From the NCBI GenBank assembly GCA_009733775.1, contig WOGZ01000008.1, positions 124,001-188,000 of the forward strand: DNA of 64,000 nt. The letters run 5' to 3'. The DNA comes from Alectoria sarmentosa (lineage: Eukaryota > Ascomycota > Lecanoromycetes > Lecanorales > Parmeliaceae). A program made the translations under genes and the position numbers. Under the pieces are notes generated by a model. It was not told the origin of the DNA. It did not search any database and was given only the letters and a program-made list of their open reading frames with translations. Each line of letters starts with the position of its first letter. The first letter of the stretch is position 1. Below, in pieces: positions 1-12,653 of the stretch.

Positions 1-770
1 GAGGTTTAGCCGGCCTTTGCTCGCATCCCCCAAAATATCCTGTACATCATCATCTGGGAACATAATACTGCGGAGATATCATGGCGATGTCGAATGCTAC
101 GTGAGGGCAATCACATTAAGCTTATCAAGTAATAATTGTGGTAGATATGTATGTAATGGCAGCAAGCCAGCAGTAGACGGGCAAACCTCGGATTTTAATG
201 ACTTATGTCCAGGCCTTGATCCCCTTAATTTTAGGGCTGCCAATTCAGATGGTCAATTCAATTTAGTGCATGTAGAGAGATGGGATGAAAGGCAGACACG
301 GAGTTCATGGGTGGCGGGGCTCAAGACTGGATGTGTTGAAAATGTTGGGTTGACTTTGTACTTGACGAGAAACATATCGATCGACGACACTTGAGCGCGA
401 GGAAAGATGAGTTGAAAGGAAACCACGAAGTTCAGGAGTGGCAGTGATATACGGTAAAGAACTGACCGTCCCCTCGGTCGTTTCTCAGGCGCTAACGGCG
501 ACAGGCGCGCTCCGATACCCGCGTCAAGTCTTGGCACTTCTTTGCGGCCGGCGATTCTGTTTTCGTCTACTGTAATTGTCATCCTTGTCGTTACACTAAT
601 ATTGCGAAAATTCGGCATTCTTACCAGTAAATCCAATCATACACCATTCATCTTGTCCCATACAGGTACTTAGTTTTCCAGCATGAAACTTTGCAAACTG
701 CACAGGTGATCGGATCTACATCGATACTCTTATTTCTTGACAACTCTCAGCTTCCAGTCCACTCGTAAAT
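1..770. other. Intergenic / 5' flank, no gene recognised
   Basis: Open frames of about 125 codons occur on both strands here, but none has a recognisable domain, fungal splice sites or protein-like composition. The right part is the upstream region of the KH-domain gene starting at 771. I see nothing else in it. Confidence 0.5.
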
Positions 771-2767
771 ATGTCGGAACAGCCAAACATATCACAAATC
801 CTGGCGGCCTTAGGTGAGCTTCCTGGGCGCCTTGACGAGCTACTAGCCATTAGATCTGACAGTGAAAATGACAGCAGCCCAACGCCCTGGTGGAACGCCG
901 ACACAATCGCAGCCTCCATCTCAGCAGCCTCCGCCTCGTCAAGCCCTTCCGCAACAGCCTCCTCCTCAGAAGTACCCCCCTTCGTATCCTCCAGCAGGTC
1001 CGCCGATAGGCGGTCCACCAGGAGCAGCACCATATGTACTGCCAAAGCCAAGCAATTCAGGCAGCATCGATATAAGTAATGTCAAACCTGTACATTCAGG
1101 CTCGGTTAGCTTAGCGGACGCTGTCACAAGAGCGCGTGGTATCGCTGCGGAAAAGGGCGTCTCGCAGAATGGTTTGCGAGGTGGTGGCAGTGAGTTTACA
1201 ATCCTTTATTCAAGGTTCTTCTTGCGTGGCATGCCCAGGAGGAGGCTAACCAACGATAATTTAAAGCACCAAACGGTGACAATGATCCTCGAATGGCCGG
1301 ACGCTACTACAGACCCTCACGATCGCGCTCAAGATCTCCAGGCCGCATACCACGAGATGGCTTTCGAGATGGCTATAATCCGTATCGTGACGAGCGTCGT
1401 GATGACCCACGACGACAGGTGTCTCTGCAATACGGACGCGAGAGATCATTTTCTCCGGGCTTCGGTGGTCCAAGTCCTGCCTCTCGGTTTACTCCACCCC
1501 CAGGACGAGGCTTCGGTGGACCTAGTCGTGTCGGTGATGAAGGCATGGAAATGGTCCCTATAGAATCGAACCTAGTCGGCCTTATCATTGGTCGTCAGGG
1601 GGAGAACCTGAGACGTGTGGAGGCAGATACTTCGACCAGAGTACAATTCATCACTGGGCCTGAGGAAAGCGGACCAATGCGCCAATGCAAGATCACCGGA
1701 AGTCGTGCGGCGCGAGAAAATGCAAAGGCGGAGATATTTCGCATCATCGAGGAAAACGGCAATGGTCCGTCATCAAGTGGTAGAGCACCTCCGCCGCCGG
1801 ATCGCAATATGAACTTGGGAGGAGGTATGGCCAAGATCGCCGGGGCGCAGCAGCCAGCTCTCCGGCCTGGAGAAGATACTTCGCAGATCATGGTACCTAA
1901 TCGCACTGTCGGTCTAATCATTGGAAGAGGGGGAGAGACAATCCGCGATCTGCAAGAGCGAAGCACGTGCCATGTTAATATTGTGGGAGAGGAAAAGAGC
2001 GTAAATGGTCTACGCCCTGTGAATCTCATTGGTACGCCACAAGCAGCTGCCATGGCTAAGGAGCTCATAATGGAGATTGTGGAAAGTGATACGAAGAGCC
2101 TGGCCGCAAAAGGAGGGGATCCTCGTGACCGAAATGGACCTGCTGCATTTGGAGGAGGAGATGGCGAGAAGATTAATGATAGGATCTCTGTGCCATCAGA
2201 GGCGGTTGGCATGATTATTGGCAAAGGTCCGTAAACAGGCCTTTAAAATGATTGTGGTCACTGATAATTTCTTTTAGGGGGCGAAACGATCAAGGACATG
2301 CAAGCTACAACGGGCTGCAAGATCAACGTCTCCCCAGCAGCTGGACAAGACTTCGAACGCGAGATCGGGCTAGTAGGATCGCGAGACTCAATCGAGCGGG
2401 CAAAGAACGCCATCATGGAGAAAGTTCACGCAGTGGTAAGCATATTCCCATCTCCCTACCTCTCCCCAACTTAATCACCTCTGACTCTCTCCTACAGCAA
2501 GAGAAGAACAGCGGCCGTGGTCGACCCTCAGATCACCAAAACCAATACTCCAACGAACCACACTTCTCCCAACCTCAGCAGCAGTATCAGCAGCCGTATG
2601 GCAGCCAACAGAATCCCCAACAACAGCCCGGTGGCCCAGACGGAGGGGCAGATCCCTATGCAGCGTATGGCGGCTATGAGAACTATGTCGCTCTGTGGTA
2701 TTCTAGCTATCAAGCCCAGAATCAAGGCCAGCAAAATCCCCAAGCTCAAGGTCCCCCAGGCTCGTGA
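771..2767 (+). CDS. Triple KH-domain RNA-binding protein
   Basis: Five exons: 771-813, 875-1189, 1267-2226, 2278-2435 and 2498-2767, giving 581 residues. The protein opens with a short conserved-looking SQILAAL segment, followed by a Pro/Gln-rich region and an Arg/Ser-rich stretch (about 129-185). Three type-I KH domains follow, with GxxG loops GLIIGRQG (224-231), GLIIGRGG (335-342) and GMIIGKGG (434-441; its loop is rebuilt only by splicing intron 3). The tail is Gln/Gly/Tyr-rich. KH domains bind single-stranded RNA or DNA; this FUBP/KSRP-like layout is common in fungi and suggests a nuclear or cytoplasmic mRNA regulator. Intron 3 uses the unusual donor GTCCGT, but the alternative GTAAAC donor four bases downstream would break KH3. 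The start ATG at 771 splices in frame (phase 1) into exon 2. Confidence 0.93.
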
Positions 2768-3703
2768 CGTGATACGTGTGATCTTCGACCTGCGCGTGAT
2801 GCCGAATTGCGAAAACATGCGTGCAACGATGAATGCTTGATGATGTGCGATGACCACTATGACGATAAAACCAAATGTGACACACACACACACACACACC
2901 ACCCAGCATACATTACCACACTTTTTTATCATCATGACGTGAAAGCTTTCGAGACTTTTTCCGTGTCGCTGGATTTCGATTGATACCCCCCCTGGCATTT
3001 CATCTGGGCAATTGTCGGGGACTCGGGAATGTCATCGATTTGCCGTGTGTTGTTGCTTTCTACTACTACTACTACAAGATGCGTGAACCGCCCTTTCTTC
3101 TTCTTCTTCTTCTTCTTTTTCGGGACTTCCTATCGGGCTTGCCGAACGGGCGTGTGGCAAATGAGGGCGCAGGGTTGGTCATTGCGCGAGCTACTTCATC
3201 ATTACCTATTCGTTCATTCAAGAAGCCAAAGTTTGCAAAGCCAGACCTCAAAGCTAGATAGACAGACCGACTCTTTTCTTGATACGGCATGTTGCTGGGG
3301 AATATGGTACTTTTTAGAATAGCTCTCGTGCCAGTTCGGAGATGGTCCTTGTACATAGACACACCCGTATAAACATTTCATCCGAGAGCGATTAGCATGT
3401 TGGCTATTACTCAATTGTCTTGATGCGTATAGGTACAATTCAAGGCGAAGATATCCAATGCGGATTCTCGCGGCAGCATATCTAAATATATCCAGACGTT
3501 GCGACTAGCTGCTAGACAACCTCGCCCTTGCCCACCCCGAAGAAAAGGATCATCTCGCGCCTGTCATACTCCCTTACTCCGTTAAACCAGCCCAATAGCA
3601 AGGCAAGTGTTTCTCTCGGCACCCTCTCGTAAACGCCATCGCTGAATCGTGAAGACAAGACTTTCCCCTAGCATCCATGTTCTGCGCCCCCTCTCTCTCA
3701 CCA
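2768..3703. other. Intergenic between convergent genes, with microsatellites
   Basis: This is the 3' flank of the KH gene and of the PtaB-like gene. It carries a (CA)n run at about 2881-2900, a CTA-type triplet run at about 3060-3074 and a TTC/CTT-rich run at about 3098-3120. Short open frames here are low-complexity and I do not regard them as genes. Confidence 0.5.
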
Positions 3704-4208
3704 TCATCCATTCTTCTGCCGTTTCCCTCCCACCCTCGGACTAGCCTTCACCTTCGCGCCTAGTTGCCCCACAGCTCCAACTCCTCCAACGCCATTGACC
3801 TCCATCACCTCTTCTCCCATCTCGCCCTTGCCCTGCGGACCACTAGGCCGCCTCCTCTTCCCCGTGACGTTGGGACTCGCAGTCGCGCTTCCACCGGCGG
3901 GGGTGCCTGCATTACTCGGATTGGTACCTTGATGAGAGGCTTGATGAGCCATTCCGACACTGGCGGAACCACCCATCGAATTCTGAAGTGCGAGATTTTG
4001 CATAGAGGGGGTAGGATGATTGGAGAGGGTGGCGGGAGAGGCGGTGGGGTTCGTGATGTTTTGGCCAGGAAGGGAGAGGTGAGCGGCTTGGGCGGGGGAC
4101 AGGAAGTGAGTGGGTGGTTGGAACTGAGGATTCAAGTTGTGTTGTTGCTGGCCCGGGTGGTGGAGTTGAGGGTTGAATTGCGCATTTTGATTTTGCTGTT
4201 GTAGTTGG

Positions 4209-4243
<35 letters not shown>

Positions 4244-7032
4244 TTGTTGTTGTTGCTGCAGCATCTGTTGGTGCTGCTGCTGCTGCTGCTGCTGTTGTTG
4301 TTGTTGTTGGTTGGAAATGTTTGTGCAGTATTGGGCAAGGGCGTCAGAGGCGGAGAGGTGCTCGTGGGACTGAGCAAAGGAGAAGAGGTTGGCCATGATT
4401 GATAGGGTCTCTGCCAGCTGAAAGGGTGGTTTTGGTGAACTTAGAGCGCGATGACAAGAGCTCTGGAGACTACTTACTTCGAGATATTGTTGAGCCCCTT
4501 TAGTTATGCCGTACTCCGTCATCATTGATGTTGGCACTGGCTTCGGCGCTGGCTGCTCTTGAGCGTGCTGTTGCTTCTGCCGTTGTTGTTGAGCTCGTTT
4601 TCCAGAAGCTTTGCTAGTGTTAGGGGATTGCTTGATATCTGGAGACTCGGCAGCGCTTCGAAGTAGCTGCTGCCGGGGTACATATTCACTGTGCTCAACG
4701 GTGGTCAATTCCAAAAGGTCGATCTTCCAATTTTGGTCAAATTGACACCTGAGATTACCCTGGGAAACAAGCTATGTTAAGTTAGTAGTGCACTGAGTCG
4801 AAGCTTTAAAAGAATCTCAAGGTACCTGATGGCCGTTTGAAAACCAGTACACGAAGCTTGACTTGGGGCTTTCGACAGAATGGCCTACGCCAGGTAGATT
4901 CTTCTCGATAGCATTTGAAAATGTCATCTGGATATTTGTGATACCACTATTGAAATGTGCCCAATAATACCTTGGCAAGCTCGGCGTTGATAGCTCGAAT
5001 TGCTTGCTTCCTTTGGTTTCTGATGACCACAATGATTGTCTGAGCACACCCTTTTGGGAGAAGAAGCTGTCTACGAATGAGTGCCAATACGCAAGATCAT
5101 TGGCCTGCTTGCGAGCCTGCATTTGGGTTTGGTGATTTTCATCTAATTGGCCGTTCAGCTGAGACCTTGGACTGGGGATGTCCGAGCTTTGGCTAAGATG
5201 ATCCGCGAAATTGAGGAGCCTCAGGATACCACTCGTACTCAAGTGGTTGGGCATACGATTCTGCCCTATAGCCGCAGCCGCCGCAGCAGCTTGTTGTTGT
5301 TGTTGTTGCTGCTGTTGCTGCTGCTGTTGTTGCTGATGTATCTGGGCTTGATGTTGCTGTTGCTGCTGCTGGGCATGTTGTTGTTGTTGTTGTTGAACTT
5401 GCTGCTGCTGTTGCGGATTTGATGGCTGCTGTTGACTCTGTTGGTTCTGCTGATGCTGTTGCTGCTGCAATTGTTGTTGAGCAGCTTGCTGCTGCTGCTG
5501 CTGCTGTTGTTGTTGTTGATGAGCTTGCTGTTGCTGAGCTTGCTGTTGCTGAGCCTGCTGAGCTTGCTGAGCCTGCTGCTGCTGAGCCTGCTGAGCCTGC
5601 TGAGCCTGCTGCTGCTGAGCTTGCTGCTGCTGCTGCTGCTGCTGAGCCTGTTGCTGTTGAGCCTGCTGCTGCTGCTGCTGCTGAGCTTGTTGCTGCTGCT
5701 CACGCTGTTGCTGAGCAGCTTGGTTTTGGGCAGCTTGACTTTGTTGTTGTTGTTGCTGCGTCTGCGCCGCCTGGTGTGCTTGTCGCTGCATCTGTATCTG
5801 CTGCTGCTGCTGCTGCTGTTGCGCCGCGGCCGCGGCCGCTGCAGCAGCAGGGTCAGGACCAGTTGGAATCTGGGTCTGTACGGCCATTTGCGGCTGTGGA
5901 GCTGGTTGACCTTGCGTAGTTGTCGCTTGACTGGCTTGTTGCAACGCGAGTTGTTGCATCTGGTGCTGCTGAGCTTGTTGCTGGGCATTCTGGTGTTGTT
6001 GCTGGTGCTGATGCTGATTCTGATGTTGCTGGGCCGCAGCTGCTTGTTGTGCATTGTGTTGAGCTTGCAAATGAGCTTGTTGTTGTGCGTGTGCTCGCAT
6101 TTGTGCATTTTGATGAGTTTGCTGCTGGGCTTGTTGTAGGTGGGCGGGCAGATTGACGCCGCGCATGGCGGCGTTGTTTTGAAGGAACTGCTGCTGATTT
6201 ATGGCCTGATTGGCATTGTTGGGAACGATTCCATTTGCTTGCTGCTGTTGCTGCATTATCATTCGATGCTGTAGGATACGTTGTTGGTGGGCTGCTTGTT
6301 GCTGCGTGGCTTGCTGATGAGCTTGGGCTTGTGCATGATGCTGTGCGGCAAGTTGTGGATTGTTGGCTACTGAGAACATTTTGTCAGCTGAGAGCAGTGA
6401 GTCATTTGCGTATCGAGCTAGCAATCACACGCAGCGGAAGGAGATCGATAAGTGAGTGGACTGAATTGGGACTATCTGAAGGATAAGTCCCATGTTGATG
6501 CGAAGTTTGATTGAAGATACGCATGGACTGGGCACGGAGCAAACGAAGTCGTGTTGCACTACAAGCGCAGTTGACTTTGCCGAAGCGATGATACTGATCC
6601 AAGACTGGGGTAAAATTTGTAAAGTCATGGCGGAAAGAGAACCCATAACTTACAGGCATGTTGCATCTGCTGCTGCTGCTGCTGCTGTTGCTGCTGTTGC
6701 TGTTGCTGCTGCTGCTGCGCATACATCTGCCCTTGGTGTGGATTCAAGTGAGACAACGCGTGCTGGCTTGGTCCAACCCCAGATACACTTGGCGGCCCGC
6801 CACCCTGCATCATTCCACCCATCATAGGCCCCGCCTGGCTGACTTGTGGCCCGCCCGGCCCTGTGATACCTGGATGTATTTGCTGCCCCATCGATACCCC
6901 AGGTTGTTGTCCGGGTACACCTTGGTTTGAAGGGTGTCCATGAACCATGGGCTGTCCTCCATGAGCACCACCGGCGTGGCCGCCCATACCAGGGTGTGTA
7001 GTAAATGGTTGTGCCATGGCCATTTGGGCCAT
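3704..7032 (-). CDS. ptaB: LIM-domain-binding protein (PtaB/Ldb1-like), glutamine-rich transcriptional adaptor
   Basis: Four exons on the minus strand: 7032-6654, 6417-4826, 4759-4478 and 4417-3704, giving 988 residues. Exon 1 encodes a Gly/Met/Pro/His-rich N-terminus ending in poly-Gln. Exon 2 has a very long Gln/Ala/His tract, then a conserved region (about residue 512 onward) with leucine- and aromatic-rich motifs (SGILRLLNFADHLS, AYWHSFVDSFFSQKG, VYWFSNGHQ). Exon 3 continues it (GNLRCQFDQNWKIDLLEL) and exon 4 returns to Gln tracts and a basic C-terminus. The conserved part is typical of fungal Ldb1/Adn1/PtaB proteins, which pair with a Flo8/SomA-type factor to control adhesion, biofilm and conidiation genes. 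The last intron is 60 nt and open in frame, so its retention would not break the protein. The acceptor of intron 1 (6418) is my best choice but uncertain. Confidence 0.88.
5265..6380 (-). repeat. Poly-glutamine (CAG/CAA) tract within the PtaB-like gene
   Basis: About 1.1 kb of mostly CAG/CAA (read on the minus strand), broken by GCT, CAT and AAT codons, encodes Gln/Ala/His/Asn-rich sequence. Many sub-blocks repeat CAGGCTCAG-like units, so slippage and unequal exchange probably shape the length. Similar but shorter CAG/CAA runs lie at about 4208-4310 and 6660-6718 in the same gene. Confidence 0.9.
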
Positions 7033-9399
7033 AATCGGAACGGTGTGAGGGTGCAGGTTTGTGGTGTTTGAGGGATATGTCGGAAGGCGTTTACCTCACG
7101 CGAGAAGCGGAAACCCTCTTCCACAGTAATACGCTGGACAAGACCAGGGTTTGTTGCTAGGTTTGTATGGCTTCCTTGGCCAGACGTGACGATCTCTTAT
7201 GCTTATGCTCCAGTTAAGGCCTTAGTGTGTGTCTGTTTTCTTTCCCACGAATAGGAATACTAAAGCTTTCTTGAAGATCGCGGTGAGTGTGTCAACATAG
7301 CGACTCGGTCAGCTGGAGATACATGGGGTCGCCGGCGCGCCCACTGCGCTGGAACTGTAACTGCGAACGAGGCGCAGGTAGAACTGTCGCCGCAGTCAGG
7401 CTCGAAGCGGCAGGTGAATGGGCGAATGATCAAATGTTACAGTCCAGCTTGCGAAGAGCCAAACGTCTCGCCCCACCAGCCTCGCTTCGATCTCCGATCC
7501 TGTCACCCTTCAGTTGTCTTCTTCGTCTCTTTTGCGGTCTCTCCGAGTCACGCTCTCTGATTGCGACAGAATGGCGGAATTACGCTCAGATTTCCACCAA
7601 TGAGTCCTAAATTTTCCGGAAAAGCGAGGGTGAAGAAGGCAATAAAAGTCAGCGAAAGCGAAATCAAGGTATCACGACCACTTAAAAAAGACTCCAGCTC
7701 GTCAGCAGTGACTCCAAATAGCAGGCTTGCTTCCTCATCGAGGCTCGAGCTCATCTCTTCGGCACTGGGCATTGGCCAAGAATTGTAGGCTAAGCCATTC
7801 TTGTGCTAGTCCCCCACTAATGCACTAGGTAACGAAAATAATATCAGAGCCGGGCACCTCCATAATGCTTTTCTCTTCATGGCCAACCCACAATCACATT
7901 AATGTCATAATCATCATTCCTTGATGGCTTCTATGGACTCAATCTACTGCTAAAGGTATGTGATGAACATCTTCTTTGTCTCCTACATACTGGAACGATG
8001 ACAACAACATAAAAGTCTTCTTTTCCCAGCTGAGTCGACCTTGAAGAGACCAATCTGTCGGATGTCCTTCGCCGGGTGTCTGCTACTTGCCAGTATACTT
8101 GTCTGACCACCAAAAATTCAAATTGAATGCTGTCAACCACGCTAAAGCAGGATTGTTGACTAACCATTCACAGCTCATGTAGACACCTGTCTTGACTCCG
8201 CCAAATCCGAGAGCTCGACAACTTTTGTACGTGAGGCGTGCTCTCAAGCTCTCCTCTGCCACCATTAGCAAGGCAAGCTGCATCTACCTAGCTGTCTTCC
8301 CTTACATTTGGTTCTTTTATGATGAAACACAATCCACATTCGCAGTTTTCACGCGAACTGGTGCACGAACCTATTAAGCCGCCAGAATCATGTGCGCATT
8401 CAACTATGCTTTCCTTGGAAGTCTGATCGAGAACTTTGTCTACCAAATGCTACTTGCCATCAACTTCAAAGACGGAATGCCCATGGGCTAATATGTTGCT
8501 GCTAGGTCACCTCACATGGCCTCGTCGACTCTACACTTCTGAAGCACGAATTCCATACTCCTCGTTCATACCGCGACACGTACACTAGACCCGGAGCTAA
8601 GCCAACTGTAAGAGGCGAGAAACGCTCTCACATCCGGTCTTTGAATGAACAGGGTAAGGTAGATGTGAGGCGGCCCTGGACAGGCGTTTGGGAATCAAGG
8701 CATCCGTTCACCAACCATTGCCCGCTAATCCATCAAAGAGTTTTGTCTCCCTGTTTGAGATCTTCGCTGTGTTGCGTCGGAGTTCTCCATCCTGCCGAGC
8801 CTGCTGTACACGCCATTGTTAGCCAAGAAAAGTGAGCGATGTTATCAGGGTTTTGTATTCCGACGAAACAAGATAGACTTTAGAATCCTCTCTTTCCTTA
8901 ATCACGTATATAGCAGCAAGCTCCATAACACAAATACCACGAGTCGACTACATCAATGCATATAAAGACATGTTGCGTAGGATTGGCTTGACGGGATTTC
9001 ACTCTAAGCCTTCAGACCTTGCACAATTTGCATACGAGCCTTTCCTAGAAGTTTCTCGGAAAATTGAGCTGCTACTTGGCGATGTTTATCAAAGCCTGAC
9101 TGGAGTTACCAGCTGTAGGAATAAGAAAAGCTTCGGCTTGGCAAGAGAAGAAATGAGAAATGTACCCCCCACTAGAATAGGGCGGCGACACCCTAGGCCT
9201 GATAAGGGCGAAGAATGGGGGACTTTACTTTATATTTCGTATATCTTGGCGAGCTAGAGCATCAACCGCACGCGGAGGTACTCCGTGATTCTCTGAAGAG
9301 GAACTACCTATTTGGACTCAAGAATCCACCGTCCACAGCCTTTTTTTTCTCACATCACGAATTTATTTTGGATTCCCATCCTTGAAGGCGCCATCTACA
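7033..9399. other. Long intergenic region between divergent genes
   Basis: This lies between the PtaB-like start (7032, minus) and the V-ATPase subunit B start (9400, plus), so it should hold both promoters. A pyrimidine-rich stretch with TTTTTTTTCTC lies about 50 bp before the V-ATPase ATG. A short coding-like fragment of 34 codons begins near 8391 (MCAFNYAFLGSLIENF and on) without a supported gene around it. I see no RNA gene or mobile element. Confidence 0.45.
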
Positions 9400-11303
9400 A
9401 TGGCGAACGAAGTGCGGGACCCCCGCATGACCACCATTCACCCTCGAATCCGCTACAATACTATTGGAGGTGTCAATGGGCCTTTAGTCATTTTAGATAA
9501 TGTAGGACCAATGGCAGAGTTCCAGGAGTACCAGCTGATATGGATATCCCAGGTCAAATTTCCTAGATACAACGAAATTGTCTCGTTGACACTACCAGAT
9601 GGCTCAGAGAGATCTGGGCAGGTGCTGGAAGCTCGAGGTACTACACTTCCCACATGTCTTCCGCAATTGCAGTCAGCTGACACTGGTTGCGATCAGGGAA
9701 TCGAGCTGTCGTCCAAGTACGCTCACTGAAGCTACCTGGAAGCATTGGACAGTACTGATATAAGACAGGTGTTTGAAGGGACATCCGGTATCGATGTCAA
9801 GAAAGTCAGGCAAACTGTCCCGACTGTCGAGCACGTAGCTGACATCGATAGACCAAAGTAGAATTTACTGGGCACAACCTCAAAATCGGGGTATCTGAGG
9901 ACATGCTGGGGCGCGTCTTCGATGGATCAGGCAGAGCCATTGACAAGGGGCCAAAGGTGCTTGCGGAAGATTACCTCGATATCAACGGAAGTCCAATCAA
10001 TCCCTATTCTCGAGTACGTACGGAAAATGCACATCTCGATAGGCCAAGCTGACATGCAACCAGGTCTACCCAGAAGAGATGATTGCAACAGGAATATCAG
10101 CCATAGACACGATGAACTCGATTGCCCGAGGGCAAAAGATACCTATCTTCTCCGCTGCCGGTCTACCGCACAACGAAATCGCTGCCCAGATATGTCGTCA
10201 AGCTGGCTTGGTCAACAAGCCTACAAAGGACGTTCACGATGGTCACGAGGAGAACTTCTCCATTGTATTTGCGGCTATGGGTGTCAACATGGAGACAAGT
10301 CGATTCTTCACAAGAGATTTCGAGGAAAATGGAAGTATGGAGAGAGTCACATTGTTCTTGAACTTGGCAAATGATCCTACGTAAGACTCGCTGGCTCTGC
10401 AGCTTGCAGTTGTGCTTACAGCGACAGGATCGAACGTATCATCACCCCGCGTCTCGCCCTAACAACTGCCGAATACTACGCCTACCAATTAGAGAAGCAC
10501 GTCTTAGTCATCCTCACAGACCTAACAGCGTACTGTGATGCTCTTCGTGAAGTCTCAGCAGCAAGAGAAGAAGTGCCGGGTCGGCGTGGATACCCAGGTT
10601 ACATGTACACTGACTTGTCCACAATATACGAGCGTGCTGGTCGTGTGGAAGGTCGCAATGGATCGATCACTCAGATCCCCATCCTGACCATGCCCAACGA
10701 CGGTATCCCACACAACGTCGTCTTTTCGGAATGAACTGACCTTCGCCAGATATCACACATCCTATTCCCGATCTTACGGGCTACATCACCGAAGGCCAAA
10801 TCTTCATTGACCGTCAGCTCCACAACAAAGGTGTTTACCCACCCATTAACGTCCTCCCGTCCCTCTCCCGTCTCATGAAATCCGCCATCGGCGAAGGCCA
10901 CACTCGCAAAGACCACGGCGATGTTTCCAACCAACTCTACGCCAAATATGCCATCGGCCGAGACGCAGCATCCATGAAAGCAGTGGTTGGTGAAGAAGCT
11001 CTTTCCTCCGAAGATAAGCTCTCGCTCGAATTCCTCGACAAGTTCGAACGCACTTTCATCTCCCAATCCGCCTACGAATCGCGCACGATATACGAGTCTA
11101 TCGACCTAGCATGGAGTCTGCTGCGTATATACCCCAAGGAATTGCTGAACCGTATCCCGAAGAAAATTCTTGATGAATTCTACCAACGCAGTGGTAAGAG
11201 TAAGAGGGGGAACAAGGATACGAGGGACAATGATGAGCACGATGGAGAGCACGGACAGAAACAGACTAATGGGGAGCAGAATGAGGACCTAATCGAGACG
11301 TAA
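9400..11303 (+). CDS. vma2: V-type proton ATPase subunit B
   Basis: Seven exons: 9400-9637, 9697-9716, 9769-9804, 9852-10013, 10064-10380, 10428-10702 and 10750-11303, giving 533 residues. The sequence is highly conserved with fungal Vma2: the N-terminal beta-barrel ([16 protein letters not shown]), the nucleotide-binding core with [20 protein letters not shown], and the [28 protein letters not shown] and [24 protein letters not shown] segments. Subunit B is the non-catalytic nucleotide-binding subunit of the V1 sector, which drives vacuolar and endomembrane acidification. Exons 2 and 3 are only 20 and 36 nt; their borders are fixed by conservation. The third intron uses a GTCAGG donor. The C-terminus has a hydrophilic Lys/Asp/Glu/Gln tail beyond DEFY, somewhat longer than I expect. 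The ATG at 9400 fits the family start; the in-frame TTG upstream does not. Confidence 0.97.
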
Positions 11304-11652
11304 GGAGAGACAAAATGCCGGAGCAGAACGGATGAAGTGTGCCAAGGTGCTGTGGAGAAATATGTATACATTTTGCCTCGACTGCATGCTTCGCATAGAA
11401 TGTAAAGCTATACAAGATGCCGAGTTCTGTACTCTGCCCATAGTCCATGAATGCCGGCTCCTCGAATGTGACCTCGAACTTGTTCCGCATGCTGAAGGTA
11501 AGTAAATAACCAACGCCTCTCGCAATGCAATGGGTATGCCTCTCCATGCCGCTAAACCGCACAATCAAACCCAACATCTTTCCCCCCCAACAGAAATGCC
11601 CATCTCCCCCAAATCCCCCTGCACTTTTTCCTACCCCCGTCATGTATCCACC

Positions 11653-12398
11653 TCACGATTCCTCCCCCTCCCCAGGCACGACACCCACCTCCTCCTCCAG
11701 CAACCCCGCCAACGTACTCCCATCCCGCAAATACACCCACTCCCCCTCCCCATCATCCTTCTTCTTCTTCTTCCCCCCTCCCACCACCACCCAATCATAC
11801 CGCTTGGGCCCCGACACGGGACTGCTGAGCCAGATCTGCTTGTTCGGCGGCTGCTTGTTCAGCACGTAGGTGCCGTGGGGCGGGAAGATGAGTGTCAGCA
11901 CGCCGGCCTGTTTGTTTTGGGGGTTTTCCGGACGTCAGTGTACAGTTATGAAAGCGAAATAGAAAGGGATGGGTATGAAAGGGGAAAGAGGGGGGGAGGA
12001 ATGGGGGAGGGGTGTGCAAAAAAACGGACGGAATATTCCACATCCACTTCCTCCCTCTCCTCTTGCATCTCCTCCAGTTGCGCGACGAGGCCGTCGATGT
12101 ATCGATCCGATAGCTTGTGGTAGTGCTCGATCGAGATGTCGGCGGCCGATTGCTTCGCGGCGGGGCGGATCTGGCTGGCTGTGAGGGTGCGGCGCTGGGT
12201 TTGGAATCGGATCTGGGGCTGGGGTCGGGGTTGGTGTTTGTGGAGGTTCTGTTGTTGTTGTTGTGTGGGGGGAGAGGTTGTGCTGTGGATTTGAGCTGCG
12301 GGGGGGTAGGGGGGGTGGATTGGTGGGTTTCTGGTTGTTGGCGCTCGGAGTCTGTTGAGGGAGGGGAGGAGGCGGCGCCGGGTTTGGGAGAGGGACAT
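11653..12398 (-). CDS. yfh1: Frataxin, mitochondrial iron-sulfur cluster assembly factor
   Basis: Two exons: 12398-12030 and 11907-11653, giving 207 residues. The chosen start (12398) opens a mitochondrial-type presequence rich in Arg and Leu ([19 protein letters not shown]). A Pro/Thr/Gln-rich linker follows, then the frataxin domain: the acidic helix ([20 protein letters not shown] ... EVDVEYS), then in exon 2 [39 protein letters not shown] split across the sheet, and [18 protein letters not shown]. Frataxin supplies or regulates iron and sulfur transfer on the ISC scaffold. The intron uses a GTCCGT donor. In-frame ATGs upstream (to 12503) would bury the presequence behind about 35 residues, so I prefer 12398. 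The gene is convergent with the V-ATPase gene. Confidence 0.92.
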
Positions 12399-12653
12399 GG
12401 TTGATGGTGGTGGCTTTGCGGGGCCACGGTCGGTTGTTCTTTTGGGAGGTGGAGAGGGGGTTGTAGAGGATGGGCTTTTCTTGGTATGGGTGCATGCCAT
12501 CACGGTCTGATATCGCGGAATGGAGCCGCTATATTATTTCACTGTGTTGGACATTTTCTTTACATTCTATTGGATACTAGGAGAATATACGTGTCATATG
12601 CGCACCACTTTGTTCACGCAGTTTACTCCATTGTCATAGCACATTCCTCCAAC

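Noticed and set aside
2880..2905. CRISPR-like or structured repeat
   Set aside because: It is a simple CA dinucleotide microsatellite; no CRISPR array is present anywhere in this eukaryotic window.
5419..6156. Long plus-strand poly-Leu/poly-Ala frames
   Set aside because: They are antisense translations of the CAG/CAA tract of the PtaB-like gene.
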